Notes: generated from the letters alone by a model not told the origin. Positions 10,374 to 23,128 are shown, numbered from the stretch's first letter. The stretch: DNA of 64,000 nucleotides from Adiantum capillus-veneris (GCA_014529385.2 CM043953.1:111666549-111730548); one strand, 5' to 3'. Program-made: numbers and translations.

Positions 10374-13300
10374 AATCCCCCCTGGAGAGATGCAGTGAAC
10401 GAGAGCTGGAACATGAGTAAAGGGAAGTGCCATGCCTTGAGGACATGATCAGTCCAAACAAAGGGGAGTAAGCCCAAAGCTTTTCAAAAAGCTTCAAATT
10501 TCTCATGAGACAATGCCTTTGTGAAAACATCTGCAAGGTTGTCCTGTGTTGGCACATAGGCCAAGCTGATCTCTCCTACTGAGTGCCTCTCCTTGACATA
10601 GTGGTAATGCACCTCAATGTGCTTTTTGTGAGCATGAAAAATTGGGTTCCTCGCAATTGCCAATGCGCTCTAATTGTCAGTGTAGATAGTGTTGGCAGTG
10701 TCATGTCCAACACCCAAATCAGCCATAAGGTGTCTGAGCCATACACACTCAACCGTAGCTGTGAAGACTACCATGTACTCAGCCGCACAACTCAAAGTCG
10801 CCACATTAGGTTGCTTCTTGCTCAACCATGATATACATGAACTTCCAAGCATGAAACAAAAACCACTTGTGGACAATCCCGTGTCAAAACAACCATACCA
10901 ATCTGAGTCCGAAAAAGCATGTAAGTCCGGCGGCAATGATCCCCCTTGGGATAAAACAAGCCAAGATATAAAGTGCCACTAAGGTAGTGGAAAATCCTCT
11001 TGACAGCCTGCCAATGCTTAGACCCTGGGCTATGCATAAATCTGTTGACATGTGAGATTGCAAACTGAATATCCGGCCTCATGTTGCATACACAAATGAG
11101 GCATCCAATAGCAATTTGGTAAAGAATGACATCAGCAGGATCACCAGCGTCATGAAGACTCAATTTCAAACCTGTTTCCATGGGAGTGGCAATAGGTTTG
11201 CAATCCTCAAGTCCAAACTTACATAGCAATGTCTCTATGTAACTTTTCTGACACAAGGCAGTACCACCATCACACTGGTTAAACTGTATACCCAAGTAAT
11301 GATGCAACAGCCCCAAATCTTTCATCTTGAAAGTAGCATTCAAATCAACCTTAAATTTAGCAATATGTCTCTCATTTGGTCCAGTGATCAACAAATTATC
11401 TACATAAAGAACAAAACGAGAAGTACATCAGCCTCGCACTTTACATACAATGTGCTTTCTGTTGGATTGTTACGAAAGCCTCATTTGACCAAATGAGTGT
11501 TAAATTTCTCATACCAAGCATGAGGAGATTGCTTCAACCCATACAAAGCCTTCTTACATTTGCACACTTTGTCCTCTCCTTTCATGACAAAACCGTGAGG
11601 TTGCGTTACATAAACTTCCTCAAATATGTCACCATTCAGGAAAGCAGTAAAAATGTCTGATTGATGTACATCCCAACCAAAATGAGCTACCAATGCACAT
11701 AGAAAACAAATAGTAGTCATACGACAAGTGGGAGCAAAAGTTTATTCATAATCTATGCCTTTTTGTTGCGCATAGCCTTTTGCAACAAGTCGAGCCTTAT
11801 GGCGATCGACCTCACCACCCGCTTTGTGTTTCAACTTGTAAACCCACTTTGTACCAATGGAATTTTTGCCAGGAGGCAAATCACATAAAGTCCATGTGTC
11901 ATTTTCTATAAGTGCATCATATTTTGATTGCATGGCAGCCATCCAATTTTCTGAATTCTGTGCATCATCAAAAGAGAGAGGTTCCTCAACATCATGTAAG
12001 CTAGACACAACCAAAACATAACAATCTGATGCATAAGATGCATGGTGAGATCCTGAACGAGTATGACTAGACAAAGGTGTATCCAATTTACTGTCATGCA
12101 ATGTATGCACCAGCTATTTTGGCATACCTCTAGCCTGCTCATTTTCAACCCTTTCCTCATCAAGTACATCATGTACATCTGCATCAGTAATAGGCTGATC
12201 TAAAACATTTTTGGAAACCCCCATAGGCTGTACATTTGCCTCATTGGAATTTACATTATAACTTCCACCACTGAAAAGAGGCAAAAAGTGTCATAAATGT
12301 CCTATGAGCTTACATTACTGTCTCTAGTACATGACAACAAGGGCTGAATAGAATCTTCCACAAACACTACATCCCGTGAAACCAAAATATGATTTGTTTG
12401 CAGATGATACAACCTGTAACCTTTGCTTTCAGCACTATAACCAACAAAATTACATTTGACAGCCTTATCATCCAATTTTTAGCACTGTGTTTGTGGAACC
12501 AAAGCATATGCCAAACAACCAAAAACACGCATGTGCTCAATAGAAGGCTTTCTATAATGCCATACTTCATATGGAGTAATAGATTGCAAAGCTTTCATAG
12601 GACACCTGTTAATTACATAAGTGGCACACCTGATGGCCTCAAGCCAAAAAGAATGCGGAAAAGCTTGACTTTTGACCATACATCGTGCCATTTCCGTAAG
12701 TGACCTGTTTTTCCTCTCAGCTACACCATTTTGCTGAGGCGTATAAGGCACTGTACATTGGTGTTTTATCCCACGACTAGCTAGAAATGCATTAAATTCA
12801 TGAGACATATACTCCCCCCCTTCATCGGAACGGAGGGTGTCCATAGTACATTTCAAGACATTTTCAGCCATAGCCAGAAATTATTTGAAGCACATAAAAA
12901 CTTTGGACTTCGCTTTAAGAGAAAATACCCATGCATGCCTAGAGTAATCATGAATGAAAGTCATGAAGTATAGGTAATTGCCCAAGGATGGAGTTTGCAT
13001 GGGTCCACAAACATCACTATGCACAAGCTTCAACTTGCATGTGGCCCTAACTAAACCATCCTTTGGAAACTTAGAATGCTCCATTTTACCCAAAATACAG
13101 CCTTCACAAACATGTTTGACAGGTGCTTCAAGAGGCGGCAAAGAAGAAACCATGTCAGATTTCTGCAAACGCAAGCAGCAAACTGGCAAAATTCAGATGC
13201 CAAAAACGTGCATGCCACAGTTTTGCATCTGAAATAGTCCTTGAATCTGCAACTACATTTGCAAAATTCTATTCACACTTGTCATACAAAGTGAGCTTAT

Positions 13301-13827
13301 ACAGCCCACGACACAAAAGGCCAGATGCAACAATTTCATCACCAAAATTGAGGTCATGAACTATACATCTATCATCCACAAATTTGACTACAAGTCCAAG
13401 TCTAGCAAGTGCAGATACATACAAAATATTCTTCTTGATCCTAGGTACATAAAGCACATCAACAAGTGTGAAAGAACTGACATTTGTAGCACAATCTTTC
13501 CAACTCCCTGAACAACATAAGAGTCATTGTTGCACAAGTGATTGAGTTCCCATGAGGAACAATTCACGATGTGAGGTAATGTGCTTTGTAGCACCACTGC
13601 CAAAATACCACACATGTGAATGTGCAAAAACTAACATGGATGCATCATGGACAACATGATTGTAAGTGCACTCTGCACTAAAAGCCCATTCTGCATCAAC
13701 ATCAGTATCATAGTCTCCTTTCATAGAAGACTCGACAATGGCTGCATTTGTAGTGGAACCAGCATTTGTAGTGGAACCACCCTCTTTCTTCTTAGCCTCT
13801 TTGGCCTTCAACTTAGGACATTGCTTG
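10374..13827 (-). pseudogene. Copia-2 pol (protease, integrase, RT, RNase H), degenerate
   Basis: Domains run downwards on the minus strand. Protease is at about 13620-13570 and its catalytic motif reads FGSGATKH, so the active-site Asp of DSGAT is Gly. Pre-integrase and integrase core cover 13457-12479, with HSDVCGP, SDEGGEYM and PQQNGVAERKNR still readable. RT covers 12110-10990, and the YVDD box reads YVDN (about 11405-11390), losing a metal-binding Asp. RNase H is at 10936-10440 (SDSDW, AAEY, TDN). Numerous frameshifts and stops separate the pieces. It cannot encode active protease or RT. Confidence 0.9.
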
Positions 13828-15547
13828 ATCAAGTGATCATTAGCTTTACAATAATGGCAACGCATCTTCTTTTGACCTTATCACCAGAATTATCAGACGA
13901 AGTGTTGCCAACAAAATCTTTGGGAACATAAGTTTTGCCACTAGTAGTAGAACCATAAGAAGTGGCTGCATTGTTGTTACCACCCTTTCTTTGAGAAGCA
14001 ATAAAAGCCTGTTCAATTGCACGCTGTCTAGTTCTGTTCTTTTTGGAAAGTGACTCTTGCAACAGCAATGTGCACAATGCATCAAAATTGACAACTTCAG
14101 GATTTCCTTGGGTCATGAGTCTCCAAGTTACTAGCAAAAGTCTGGTAAGAATCTGCCAAGGCATCAAGAACAGTCTGCAAAGGAAACTATCTGAAATGAC
14201 TTCACCTGCAGAAATAAGTTGCTCATTGATATCCTTGACACTAGCAAGGAAAGTATCCATATCATCTTCCTCATGCTTGATCTTCGATTCCAACTCTTTA
14301 CGCAGCAAAGCAATTTTTGCCTCATTGCGGTGGTGCAGCAAAAGTTGGTCGGAGCTAGAAAGTGGTCTATGCAAAGCAAAGGCTACAGGCAGGTGCAGTG
14401 CAGAAGGATAGGGCAGGTACTAAGGTCCTGGGCAACCAAAGGGTAGTGGAAATGTATGTCTAAAGCGGTTTTTTAGGCCAAGAGAGCTAAACGACAGGTC
14501 CAGATGGGGTAGCAGATGAAGGTGTCTGAAGTGCCAAGTCAGTGCTCTACAATGTAATGTTTGATGTGCTCTAGAAGCCGGTCCAATCAACTCGTCAAAC
14601 GGAGCCTCGGTGCTCAAGATATTGCAGTTCAAAGATAGAAGGTGTAGCAGATCCCCGATGGGCAGGGCAGTTGCAGACAGGTGGCCCAAGTAGATGTCAG
14701 CAAATAGATGTATAGACCTTGAATTGTGGAGCATGCATGTCTTCTCGGATTGCCAATCGGAGCTCTGGATACTAGTAAGTTATGGCCATCATAAGTTTTT
14801 ACGGGGGCGAGTTATGGGCCAAGTCGACCGCATGGGGAATCATGCCATTTGGCATCTTTTTGGCCTTGGCAAGGTTCTCGGTGATAGTATGCATCATGTG
14901 GAGTTAGCACAAATCAACAGCTCGTCAATTGGATGCTTGGTCAATAAGATATGACGAGTCGAAATTGGCGGCAGGTGCTAGGGGGGACAATGCAGGTAAT
15001 TTTCTTGATTTTTTGGTGGCCTCGGATAGCGAGCTCAAAAGGGCTAGAAGGCGGTAAGATTTTCCCGGGGCACGGTGGGAATCTGACGGGTTTTGCGGCT
15101 CAGGAAACTGACCTCGGAGTGAAATGTGACAAGCTTGTGAAGTGAGGAGACTCTAATGAGTGTGAAGGGTTTTTTTTATAAAAAAACGCATTGGAGACTA
15201 CCCTAAGAGGGGGCACCCCAACTACTACCACGTGGCAGCTGGAAGATCCCATATGGGAGGCTAAGTAGTGAGTGCAAAGGGTATATGGCCTAGAACAGCA
15301 CCTTTCATAAGCATCAAAGGAGGAGTAAGGAGCTCCAGCGGATATGGTGTTTGGCGGCGACGCCGGTTGTGGCACTGGGTGCGTGCGGGCCTGGTGACGT
15401 AGGGCGGAAACGCCAATGACATTTGGAAGTAGGTGGTGGCCCCATGCGCCAGTGGTGCATGTTGGGGGAGGAAGCCGATGCCAACTGATGACGTGGCAGA
15501 TCCCGTTAATCTCGCGGCCTTGAATGCCATTTTCTTGAAGGTAAAAT

Positions 15548-15580
15548 GGGAGGGCATTAGCGACATCGCTAATGCCTCCC
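15548..15580. repeat. Hairpin palindrome 1 in the 2.3-kb insertion
   Basis: The arms GCATTAGCGA and TCGCTAATGC around a CA spacer are perfectly complementary, and flanking GGGAGG/CCTCCC extend the stem with one bulge. Confidence 0.85.
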
Positions 15581-15922
15581 TGGCATGAGATGGAGGGCAG
15601 CCCCATGTGAAGGAGAGAGGAAGAGAGAGAGTTCAAGGGCCACCAGGCTAGCTCGTTTCAAGGTTGGCCAAGCAAAGGCAAAGGCAAGGAGGGAGGCCTA
15701 GACTAAAAGGGAGAAGGAGGAGAGAGAAATAGAGAGAGAGGAAGGAGGCCGAGACTAAAAGGGAGAAGGAGGAGAGAGAAATAGAGAGAGAGGAGGCTGG
15801 TGGAACATAGGTCAAGGGAAGGGCCAGATAAAGGTGATCAAGGAAAAATCAAAGGAGCCGTGCAAGGTTGGGTAGTCCAAAGGGGTAAAAATTGAAGGAA
15901 AAAAAAAAAAAGAAAGTGCATA

Positions 15923-15950
15923 GGGGCAATAGCGACATCGCTAATGCCCC
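15923..15950. repeat. Hairpin palindrome 2 in the 2.3-kb insertion
   Basis: The same core (AGCGACATCGCT) is framed by GGGGCAAT and AATGCCCC, about 375 bp after copy 1. It has one mismatch in the stem. Confidence 0.85.
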
Positions 15951-16397
15951 CTCCCCCCCCCCCCTCCAAGTGCAAAAAAGAGAAAGAGAGAGCAGAGGAA
16001 AGCAAAGCGGCTACCTCCTCCCAAGGTTACCAAATGTGAATGCCAGATAGGCCAATGAGAGGGCAATTTCCAAAATTGAAGGCCCCCCACTATAAAGGTC
16101 ATTTTTTAATCAAATTAGGGCCTTTTTTTTGGGCCGTTTGAAGCTTGCAAAGTGGACTCCACTGACAGACCTATTCCTTTGTACATTTTTCTTGAAAATG
16201 GCCATGGTGATGGCAGTGAAAGCTTGTGTACATGCCTTTTGAAGTGCAATCCAATCACTATTGCCCCATTTGGATTTTGTTTCCCCTTCCCCCCTTCTCT
16301 TTCTCCTGCTTTCATGTTTCCCCTCGCTGCCGGAAGTGTGGATGTGTGTGCCCCCCCAGACCGACGGTTTTTTGTGTGAGAGAGTGAGATTGAGCGG

Positions 16398-16398
<1 letters not shown>

Positions 16399-16443
<45 letters not shown>
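16399..16443. repeat. (TG)n microsatellite
   Basis: About 22 uninterrupted TG units near the end of the 2.3-kb insertion. Confidence 0.97.
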
Positions 16444-16446
<3 letters not shown>

Positions 16447-17258
16447 GGTAGAGACAGATCCTGGCAGTAGGTGTACATGGTGTGGTGGATTTGTGGAGTG
16501 TGTGAGCAGTGGAAATTGAGCAGGCGGTGGTATGCTAGTGAGAAGAGTGTTTATGAAGGTGTTTTCTGAGAGGATAGGGGTGCTGTGGATACCCTGAGCT
16601 ATAAAGAGGCCCTTATGTTTGTGCCAGGTGTGTTCCCACATTCCCCCTCTCCAGCGGCTTGCATAAAGACCAGCCAGAATATCCCAAGCCTATTTTGCAG
16701 ATTTTGCTGAACGAATGTGAGGAGTATGGTGCGCTTTATAGACAACACAATCAATGCATGATCTTGCGTATCCTTTACATCCCAACGAGCTTGTTCTGTC
16801 GTAGGCAAAACAACTCTAACAACAACAATCCTTGCAGCAAGACTTGCAACATCCTCAATATCGCCTACATCCTCAGAACCAGGACGTACATCAATTCCTT
16901 GCACAATATTCTAGACGCCCTTTGACACAAGAACATGTTGCATCATGTAAGCCCACATAGGGTAATTGTCCCCATCAACCTGTCCTTAGCAGCAAACATC
17001 TTGAACACATCTGCGTTGTTGTCAGCCATGGAAAATGTCTGCACCACTTGATGTGAAAATTGCCCAAAATGAGGAGAAATTGAGTGAGACTAGCACGCGC
17101 TATATAGCACAACCTGCAATAGACTGTATAGGACCTGTTATGCAGAAAACAACACTGTCAAAAATATGCACTAAATGACGAAATTGCCTGTGCAGACCTG
17201 CATGTAGTGGAAATGGAGGCTGAAATGAGCCTGAATAAGAAATCTAAGCAGAGTAAAA

Positions 17259-19933
17259 GAGAAATTGTACATGGGATATGATGGCATCCTATGGTCCTAG
17301 GGCCATAGGGTGTCCTCTATGCTAGCAAAAAGTGTAAGTTAATACTCCGAAATTGAAAGAGCTTTTCAGAAAAAAAAAGAAAAAAAAAACCTTCTACTTC
17401 CATTGTGGTGTCATGCAATCCAATTCCCAACTCTTGGGCTACTAGAATATTTTCATTAGATTCTTCTTCTTCCCTTGCACATGTTCTGGAACTTTCACTA
17501 TCTTCTTCCATTGGATTACTCTTCAAATTTATTTCTAGTCGTTGTAGCAGTTGACCTTCAAAGACTTGTAGATTCTTGTCATCTTCGTCAGAAACTCTTT
17601 GGTTGACATGGAGATTGACAGAATCTTTCTCAGTAGGGTCAATGGCATTAGCATCCTCTATACCAACAATCTCGAGTAAAACTTTGTCATCCGCAATATC
17701 TTGTTGAAGGACTGCAAGTTTAAAGAACACCTAATTTTAGATTCCAAAGTATCTACATTTTGATAACTCTTTTTTGTCACACTCTTAGAAAAAACTAATC
17801 GCAAAATAGCAAATTTTCTAACTGACAACACATCTACAATGAATTTATTTTTATGCTCCTTATTGTCTAGAGATTCCTAATCTTTATCTAGCTACATTAG
17901 TTCTTTGTCCATGACGGTGGCGCCTAGAAGTATACTTGGAGAAACATTTATTCCTTTAAGCTCTAGAGCAGAAGTCTCATTTTCTATTGCCATGATCTTC
18001 TTGCATTGGATGATTTCCTTGACTAAGTTTCTTATGGCCTTCAGGCCATACGGTTCTCTTTGTAGATATCTCTATGACTTTAAGATAATCCAAAATATGT
18101 TTCTTTATGGCCTCAAGGCCATAGGGTTAGGATTGTTGGGAGGTCTCAAAATATAAATAGATATATGGCTTCAAAGCCATATGGTACTTTATTTATGTGT
18201 CACCCTATGGCCCTAAGTCCATGGGTTGTCATAGGGCCACAAGATGCCCTCTATGAGCACTAGTAAGAAACCATACATGCTTTATGTTGGGACCCTATGA
18301 CACGAGGGCCACAAGGTCTGCCTTTTATGCTAGTAAGAAACCCTTTATGCTACATGTTATCACTCTATGGCATTTGGGCCATAGGGTGCCCTCTGTGCTA
18401 GTAACAAATCCTCTATGCTCTATGTTTGCACCCTATGGACTTAGGGCCACAAGGTACCCTGTATGATAGTAAGAAATCCACTATTCTCTATGTTTGCACC
18501 CTATGGACCTAGGGCCACAAGGTAGCCTCTATGCTAGTAAGAAATACTCTATGCTCAATATTGAAACCCTATGGCCTCAAGGCCATAGGATGTCCTCTAT
18601 GCTAGTAAGAAAAACCCTCTACGCTCTATGTTGGCACCCTATGGAGACTTGAGGGCCACAAGGTACCCTTTATAATGCTACTAAGAAACCTTGTATGCTC
18701 TAGGGGAGCACCAAATAGCCCCTAGGCCACAAGGTTCCCTCTATGCTAGAAAGAAAACCTCTACGGTCTACATTGGCAACCTACAGCTGTCGGGCCATAG
18801 GGTGCATCAAATGGCTCCTAGGCCACATGGTGCCCTCTATGCTAGAAAGGAAACCTCTGCGCTCTACATTGACACTCTATGGCCCCAAGGCCATAGGGTG
18901 CCCCTTATGCCTAGTATGAAACCATTGAAACTCTATATTAGCATCTAAAGACCGTAGGCCACAAGGTGAGCTCTATGTTAGTAAGAAACCATCTAAACTC
19001 TATGTTGGTAGCCTATGGCCCAAAGGCCATAGGATAGCCAAGGAACCCTTTAGGAGCATTCCCCACAAAGACCACCTTATGGCCCCATGGTGATTTAGTG
19101 GCCTAGGTGCCCTTCTTAAGACTCTTTTATTTTTGTATAATATGGCCCCAGTGAAATAAGATATCCTCTATGCTATCAAAAAACCGTTTATGCTCTTTGT
19201 TGGAATCATATGGCCCCAAGGCCATAGGGTGCTCTCTATGCTAGCAAGAAACCCTCCATGCTATATGTTTGCACCCTATGGCACCAAGGACATAGGGTGT
19301 CCTCCATGATAGTAAGAAACCCTCTATGCTCTAAGTTTACACCCCATTTGACTATGTTGACACCCTATGGCCCTGGGGCCATAGGGTGCTCCCTAGGGCC
19401 ACAAGGTGCCCTTCAACCTAGGAAGAGACCCTTTATGCCCTAAATTGGTACTCTTTGGCCTCAGGGTCATAGGGTGCCTTCTATGCTAGTAGGATACATT
19501 ATATACTCTAGGTTTCCACTCTATTGCGTAGGGCTAAAAGGTTTGCTCTATGAAGAAACCATGTATACTATATGTTGGCGGTGTATGGCCCTAGGGATAG
19601 ATGGAAACCCTAGGGCTATAGGGTGTCGTCTATGCTACTATCATATGGTCCAAGGGCCAGATAGTGACCAAGGTATCATGTGTGTGAGAATTCTCTACTA
19701 TATATACAAAAACCACTTTATGGCACTATGGCGTCCCAAGGGCAACAAGGTGCTAATAAAAATCCCTCTATGCTCTATGGTGGCACCCTATGGCCCCAAG
19801 GCCATAGGGCAGTCTTTATGCTAGTAAAATTCCCTCTATGCACTATGTTTATGTGTATACTTATAAGAAGCCATTTATGCACTATGTTGGCGTCTTATGA
19901 CCCTAGATCCATAAGATGTCCTCTATGGTAAAC
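17259..19933. repeat. Satellite-like array with palindromic cores, first and longest block
   Basis: After a non-satellite leader (17310-18010) the DNA becomes a run of units of about 70 bp (cores near 18431, 18500, 18569 and 18639). Each unit has a core CCTATGG-N4..8-CCATAGG, or a half-degenerate ending CCACAAGG, followed by a conserved spacer with CTCTATGCTAGTAAGAAACC. At least a dozen near-palindromic cores are readable here. The start of the block recurs at 19934 (offset 2675 bp), so the field includes a segmental tandem duplication. Confidence 0.9.
17317..17730 (-). pseudogene. Decayed protein-coding fragment, unknown, duplicated copy 1
   Basis: A minus-strand frame of about 138 residues rich in Asp/Glu (EEDSESS, REEEESNEN), with further minus-strand sense-like sequence upstream to about 18000 in another frame. 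No recognisable domain. A nearly identical copy lies at 20041-20406, so both travelled with the satellite duplication. Its preservation may only reflect that the duplication is recent. Confidence 0.35.
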
Positions 19934-21385
19934 GAGAAATTGTACATGGGATATGATGGCATCCTATGGTCCTAGGGCCATAGGGTGTCCTCTATGCTAG
20001 CAAAAAGTGTAAGTTAATACTCCGAACTTGAAAGAGCTTTTCAGAAAAAAAAAAAGAAAAAAAAACCCTCTACTTCCATTGTGGTGTCATGCAATCCAAT
20101 TCCCAACTCTTGGGCTACTAGAATATTTTCATTAGATTCTTCTTCTTCCCTTACACATGTTCTGGAACTTTCACTATCTTCTTCCATTGGATTACTCTTT
20201 AAATTTATCTCCAGTTGTTGTAGCAGTTGACCTTCAAAGACTTGTAGATTCTTGTCATCTTCGTTAGAAACTCTTTGGTTGACATGGAGATTGATAGAAT
20301 CTTTCTCAGTAGGGTCAATGGCATTAGCATCCTCTATACCAACAATCTCGAGTAAAACTTTGTCAGCCGCAATATCTTGTTGAAGGACTGCAAGTTTAAA
20401 GAACACCTAATTTTAGATTCCAAAGTATCTACATTTTGATAACTCTTTTTTGTCACACTCTTAGAAAAACCTAATCGCAAATAGCAAATTTTCTAACTGA
20501 CAACACATCTACAATGAATTTATTTTTATGCTCCTTATTGTCTAGAGATTCCTAATCTTTATCTAGCTACATTAGTTCTTTGTCCATGATGGTGGCGCCT
20601 AGAAGTATACTTGGAGAAACATTTATGCCTTTAATTGTTGTTGGGAGGGTTAATTGCCTTTAATTAACCCTAGCGACATAGGGTTAGGATTGTTGGGAGG
20701 TCTCAACATATAAATAGATATATGGATTCAAAGCCATATGGTACTTTATTTATGTGTCACCCTATGGCCCTAAGGCCATGGGTTGTCATAGGGCCACAAG
20801 ATGCCCTCTATGAGCACTAGTAAGAAACCATATATGCTTTATGTTGGCACCCTATGACCCGAGGGCCACAAGGTCTGCCTCTTATGCTAGTAAGAAACCC
20901 TTTATGCTACATGTTGTCACTCTATGGCCTTTGGGCCATAGGGTGCCCTCTGTGCTAGTAACAAATCCTCTATGATCTATGTTTGCACCCTATGGACCTA
21001 GGGCCACAAGGTACCCTCTATGATAGTAAGAAATCCACTATTCTCTATGTTTGCACCCTATGGACCTAGGGCCACAAGGTAGCCTCTATGCTAGTAAGAA
21101 ATCCTCTATGCTCAATATTGAAACCCTATGGCCCCAAGGCCATAGGATGTCCTCTATGCTAGTAAAAAAAACCCTCTACGCTCTATGTTGGCACCCTATG
21201 GAGACTTGAGGGCCACAAGGTACCCTTTATAATGCTACTAAGAAACCTTGTCTACATTGGCAACCTACAGCCCTCAGGCCATAGGGTGCATCAAATGGCT
21301 CCTAGACCACATGGTGCCCTCTATGCTAGAAAGGAAACCTCTGCGCTCTACATTGCCACTCTATGGACCCAAGGCCATAGGGTGC
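19934..21385. repeat. Second, shortened copy of the satellite block
   Basis: It repeats the sequence starting at 17259 with few substitutions. A replacement near 20630-20690 (about 60 bp instead of about 170) and a deletion of about 95 bp near 21250 shorten it. It ends at a core near 21370, followed by unrelated A/T-rich DNA. Confidence 0.88.
20041..20406 (-). pseudogene. Decayed protein-coding fragment, unknown, duplicated copy 2
   Basis: Nearly the same minus-strand frame as 17317-17730, with a handful of substitutions (ADDK becomes AADK, QRLE becomes QQLE) and a longer A-run at its end. Confidence 0.35.
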
Positions 21386-22229
21386 AAGTACTTTAATTCA
21401 CAAATGCATTGATCTGTTGGTGGATGGAATGTCCGGCTCACCATGCACTTTGATTTACAAATCCTGAGGGGAAAAAGTATTTGTGCTGGATTCTCCTTAT
21501 GGCATTGCACATGTTTTGGAACTTGCATTGCCTTCTACTTCCAATTTACAAACTTAAACAATGGTTATACATTATACAATCATTTCTTTTCAATAAACCT
21601 TGATACAATGTTCCGATTGCTACATGAGAAGCTAAAAAATTCTACTAGTCCTAGCTTCCCTCTATTGAAAAAAATTCAAGATATAAATTCCAATTCTCTG
21701 CATCATCTAGAAGAGAAACAAAATCATAGTTTGGAACAAAATACTCACACTTTATATCTTTGAATAAAATCTTGTTACAATCAAAGAACTAGATCTTCAC
21801 ATAATCCAAAGGACAAATGCTTCAATAACCATTTATACTCGATGTTTACTATCTAAGAAAATAATTGGCATTTACAACAAATGTTGAATACATGTTTAAT
21901 CTAGTTAGTTGAAATACAAAGATAATTATTTCAAAGCGAATATGTTTAATCTAGTTAGTTGCAATACAAAGATAATTATTTCAAACACTTACACCATCAA
22001 TTCACAATAGAAGAACTTACACCCAACAAAAAATGATCATACATCAATTGTTCAAACTCTCATTTTGGAATTTTGAGGATTAAATACTTTTTAGTTTTTT
22101 CTATCTTATTTCATTCTCAATAGAACCTTAATCACAAGATAAGAAATATATGTCCCTAATGTATATGGATACAAGATATAAGGCCAAAGAAAAATGTTCT
22201 TGAAACACTTAAAGAGTCTTTAAGTGACC
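21386..22229. other. A/T-rich spacer, no gene seen
   Basis: A/T-rich sequence without convincing coding potential. A ~48-bp segment (ATGTTTAATCTAGTTAGTTG then AATACAAAG) is directly repeated at about 21892 and 21942. Confidence 0.6.
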
Positions 22230-22775
22230 TAGAATAACCAACCTATGGTCTAAAGGCCATAGGGTGTCATGTAATGTTTTATAAGATGTGTCCATAAGAG
22301 CTAGGTGATTTGCATCCATGGGGTGATTTAAGTGCCCCTTGTGGAGATTCTATGTCACCACCCTATGGCCCTAAGGCCTTAGGGTATCCCAAATTCTATT
22401 GGATAACTTATGTTTCGGTCTAGAATAGCCCAAATACTCATGTGCCCGTTTAGAGACTTTATGTAATCTGTCTATATACATAAGATTGTAGGATAGTTGT
22501 GTTGACACCCTATGGCCTTAAGGCTGTAGACTAGCCCAAATGCTTATGTGCCCTTTTAAAGACTCTATGTAATCACCCTATATCCGTAAGATTGTAGGGT
22601 AGCCAAATGCTTTTGGGGGATTCTATGTTGACACCCTATGGGCCTAAGGATATAGAGTAACCCAGATGCTTATGTGCACTTTTAGAGACTCGGTGTAATC
22701 ACCCTACATCTGTAAGGTTGTAGGGTATCCCATTTTCTTTTGGGGGATTCTATGGCCCTAGGGCCATAGGGTGTC
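22230..22775. repeat. Outlying cluster of the palindromic satellite
   Basis: About five cores of the CCTATGG...CCATAGG type (near 22240, 22360, 22505, 22635, 22755) have spacers of 110-150 bp that include a different repeated phrase (GTAATCACCCTA, then GTAAGATTGTAGGGTA). They are more diverged than the main array, as expected at a satellite edge. Confidence 0.8.
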
Positions 22776-23128
22776 ATGTCTACAAAGAACTTTATGATCC
22801 TCAAGTCATAGTGTATTTTTCCCAAACCTCATATGATCAATTAACTTTAAAGTATTACATAATATATATCTTATGACCATATATAAATGTAGAATTCTAT
22901 TTACCAAAACATGTCCATATAATATCATACACTTAAGTCTAATTCATTTATTGTGAAAAAAACTCAAACTCACAAGTTCACATTTTTTCAAAGAGAATAA
23001 ATTGAGAAAAATAACGAGCCAAACATCAATGTTTTTAACATCATGGGCAGATTTGAGATGGGACAAATAAAATAAAATGACAACAATAATAATCTAAATA
23101 TCAGTAATGTAATATCTGGGTGGCTAGC
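22776..23128. other. A/T-rich spacer, no feature seen
   Basis: Low-complexity A/T-rich DNA between the satellite edge and the decayed minus-strand gene. No motif or open frame stands out. Confidence 0.5.

Larger units (their letters stand above)
14331..16653. mobile_element. 2.3-kb noncoding insertion with TG...CA ends and GCGG duplication
   Basis: It sits in copia-2 gag between GCGG at 14327-14330 and GCGG at 16654-16657. Its ends read TGGTGCAGC...CCTCTCCA on the plus strand, so it has TG...CA termini and could be a solo LTR (a 4-bp duplication is unusual) or another nonautonomous element. It has no credible coding frame. It carries a tandem duplication near 15690-15800, two hairpin palindromes (15548-15580, 15923-15950), a C-run and a GT tract. 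A CTATAAAG near 16600 on the plus strand could be a promoter. I cannot assign a family. Confidence 0.7.
13828..17029 (-). pseudogene. Copia-2 gag, interrupted by a 2.3-kb insertion
   Basis: The ATG at 17029 (MADNN start, as in the sister at 50999) begins a UBN2-type gag that runs to 16654, is interrupted, and resumes at 14330 with the NEAKIALLRKELESK block. It ends near a CX2CX4HX4C knuckle (CHYCKANDHLIKQC, about 13860-13820). In the sister copy, codons on both sides of the insertion are contiguous, which defines the insertion point exactly. Confidence 0.88.
10145..17245 (-). mobile_element. Copia-2 retrotransposon, minus strand, 5' end missing
   Basis: Read on the minus strand: leader fragment (17245-17030), gag, protease, integrase, RT, RNase H, polypurine tract and 3' LTR (10373-10145). 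The complete sister is at 50424-55533. The 5' LTR, primer binding site and first part of the leader are lost at 17245, where satellite sequence begins. A 2.3-kb insertion splits gag (14331-16653). It lies inside copia-1, so it is younger than that insertion. Confidence 0.9.

Noticed and set aside
17280-22775. CRISPR-like array
   Set aside because: Unit length drifts, spacers are themselves repeated, and the context is eukaryotic; this is satellite DNA.
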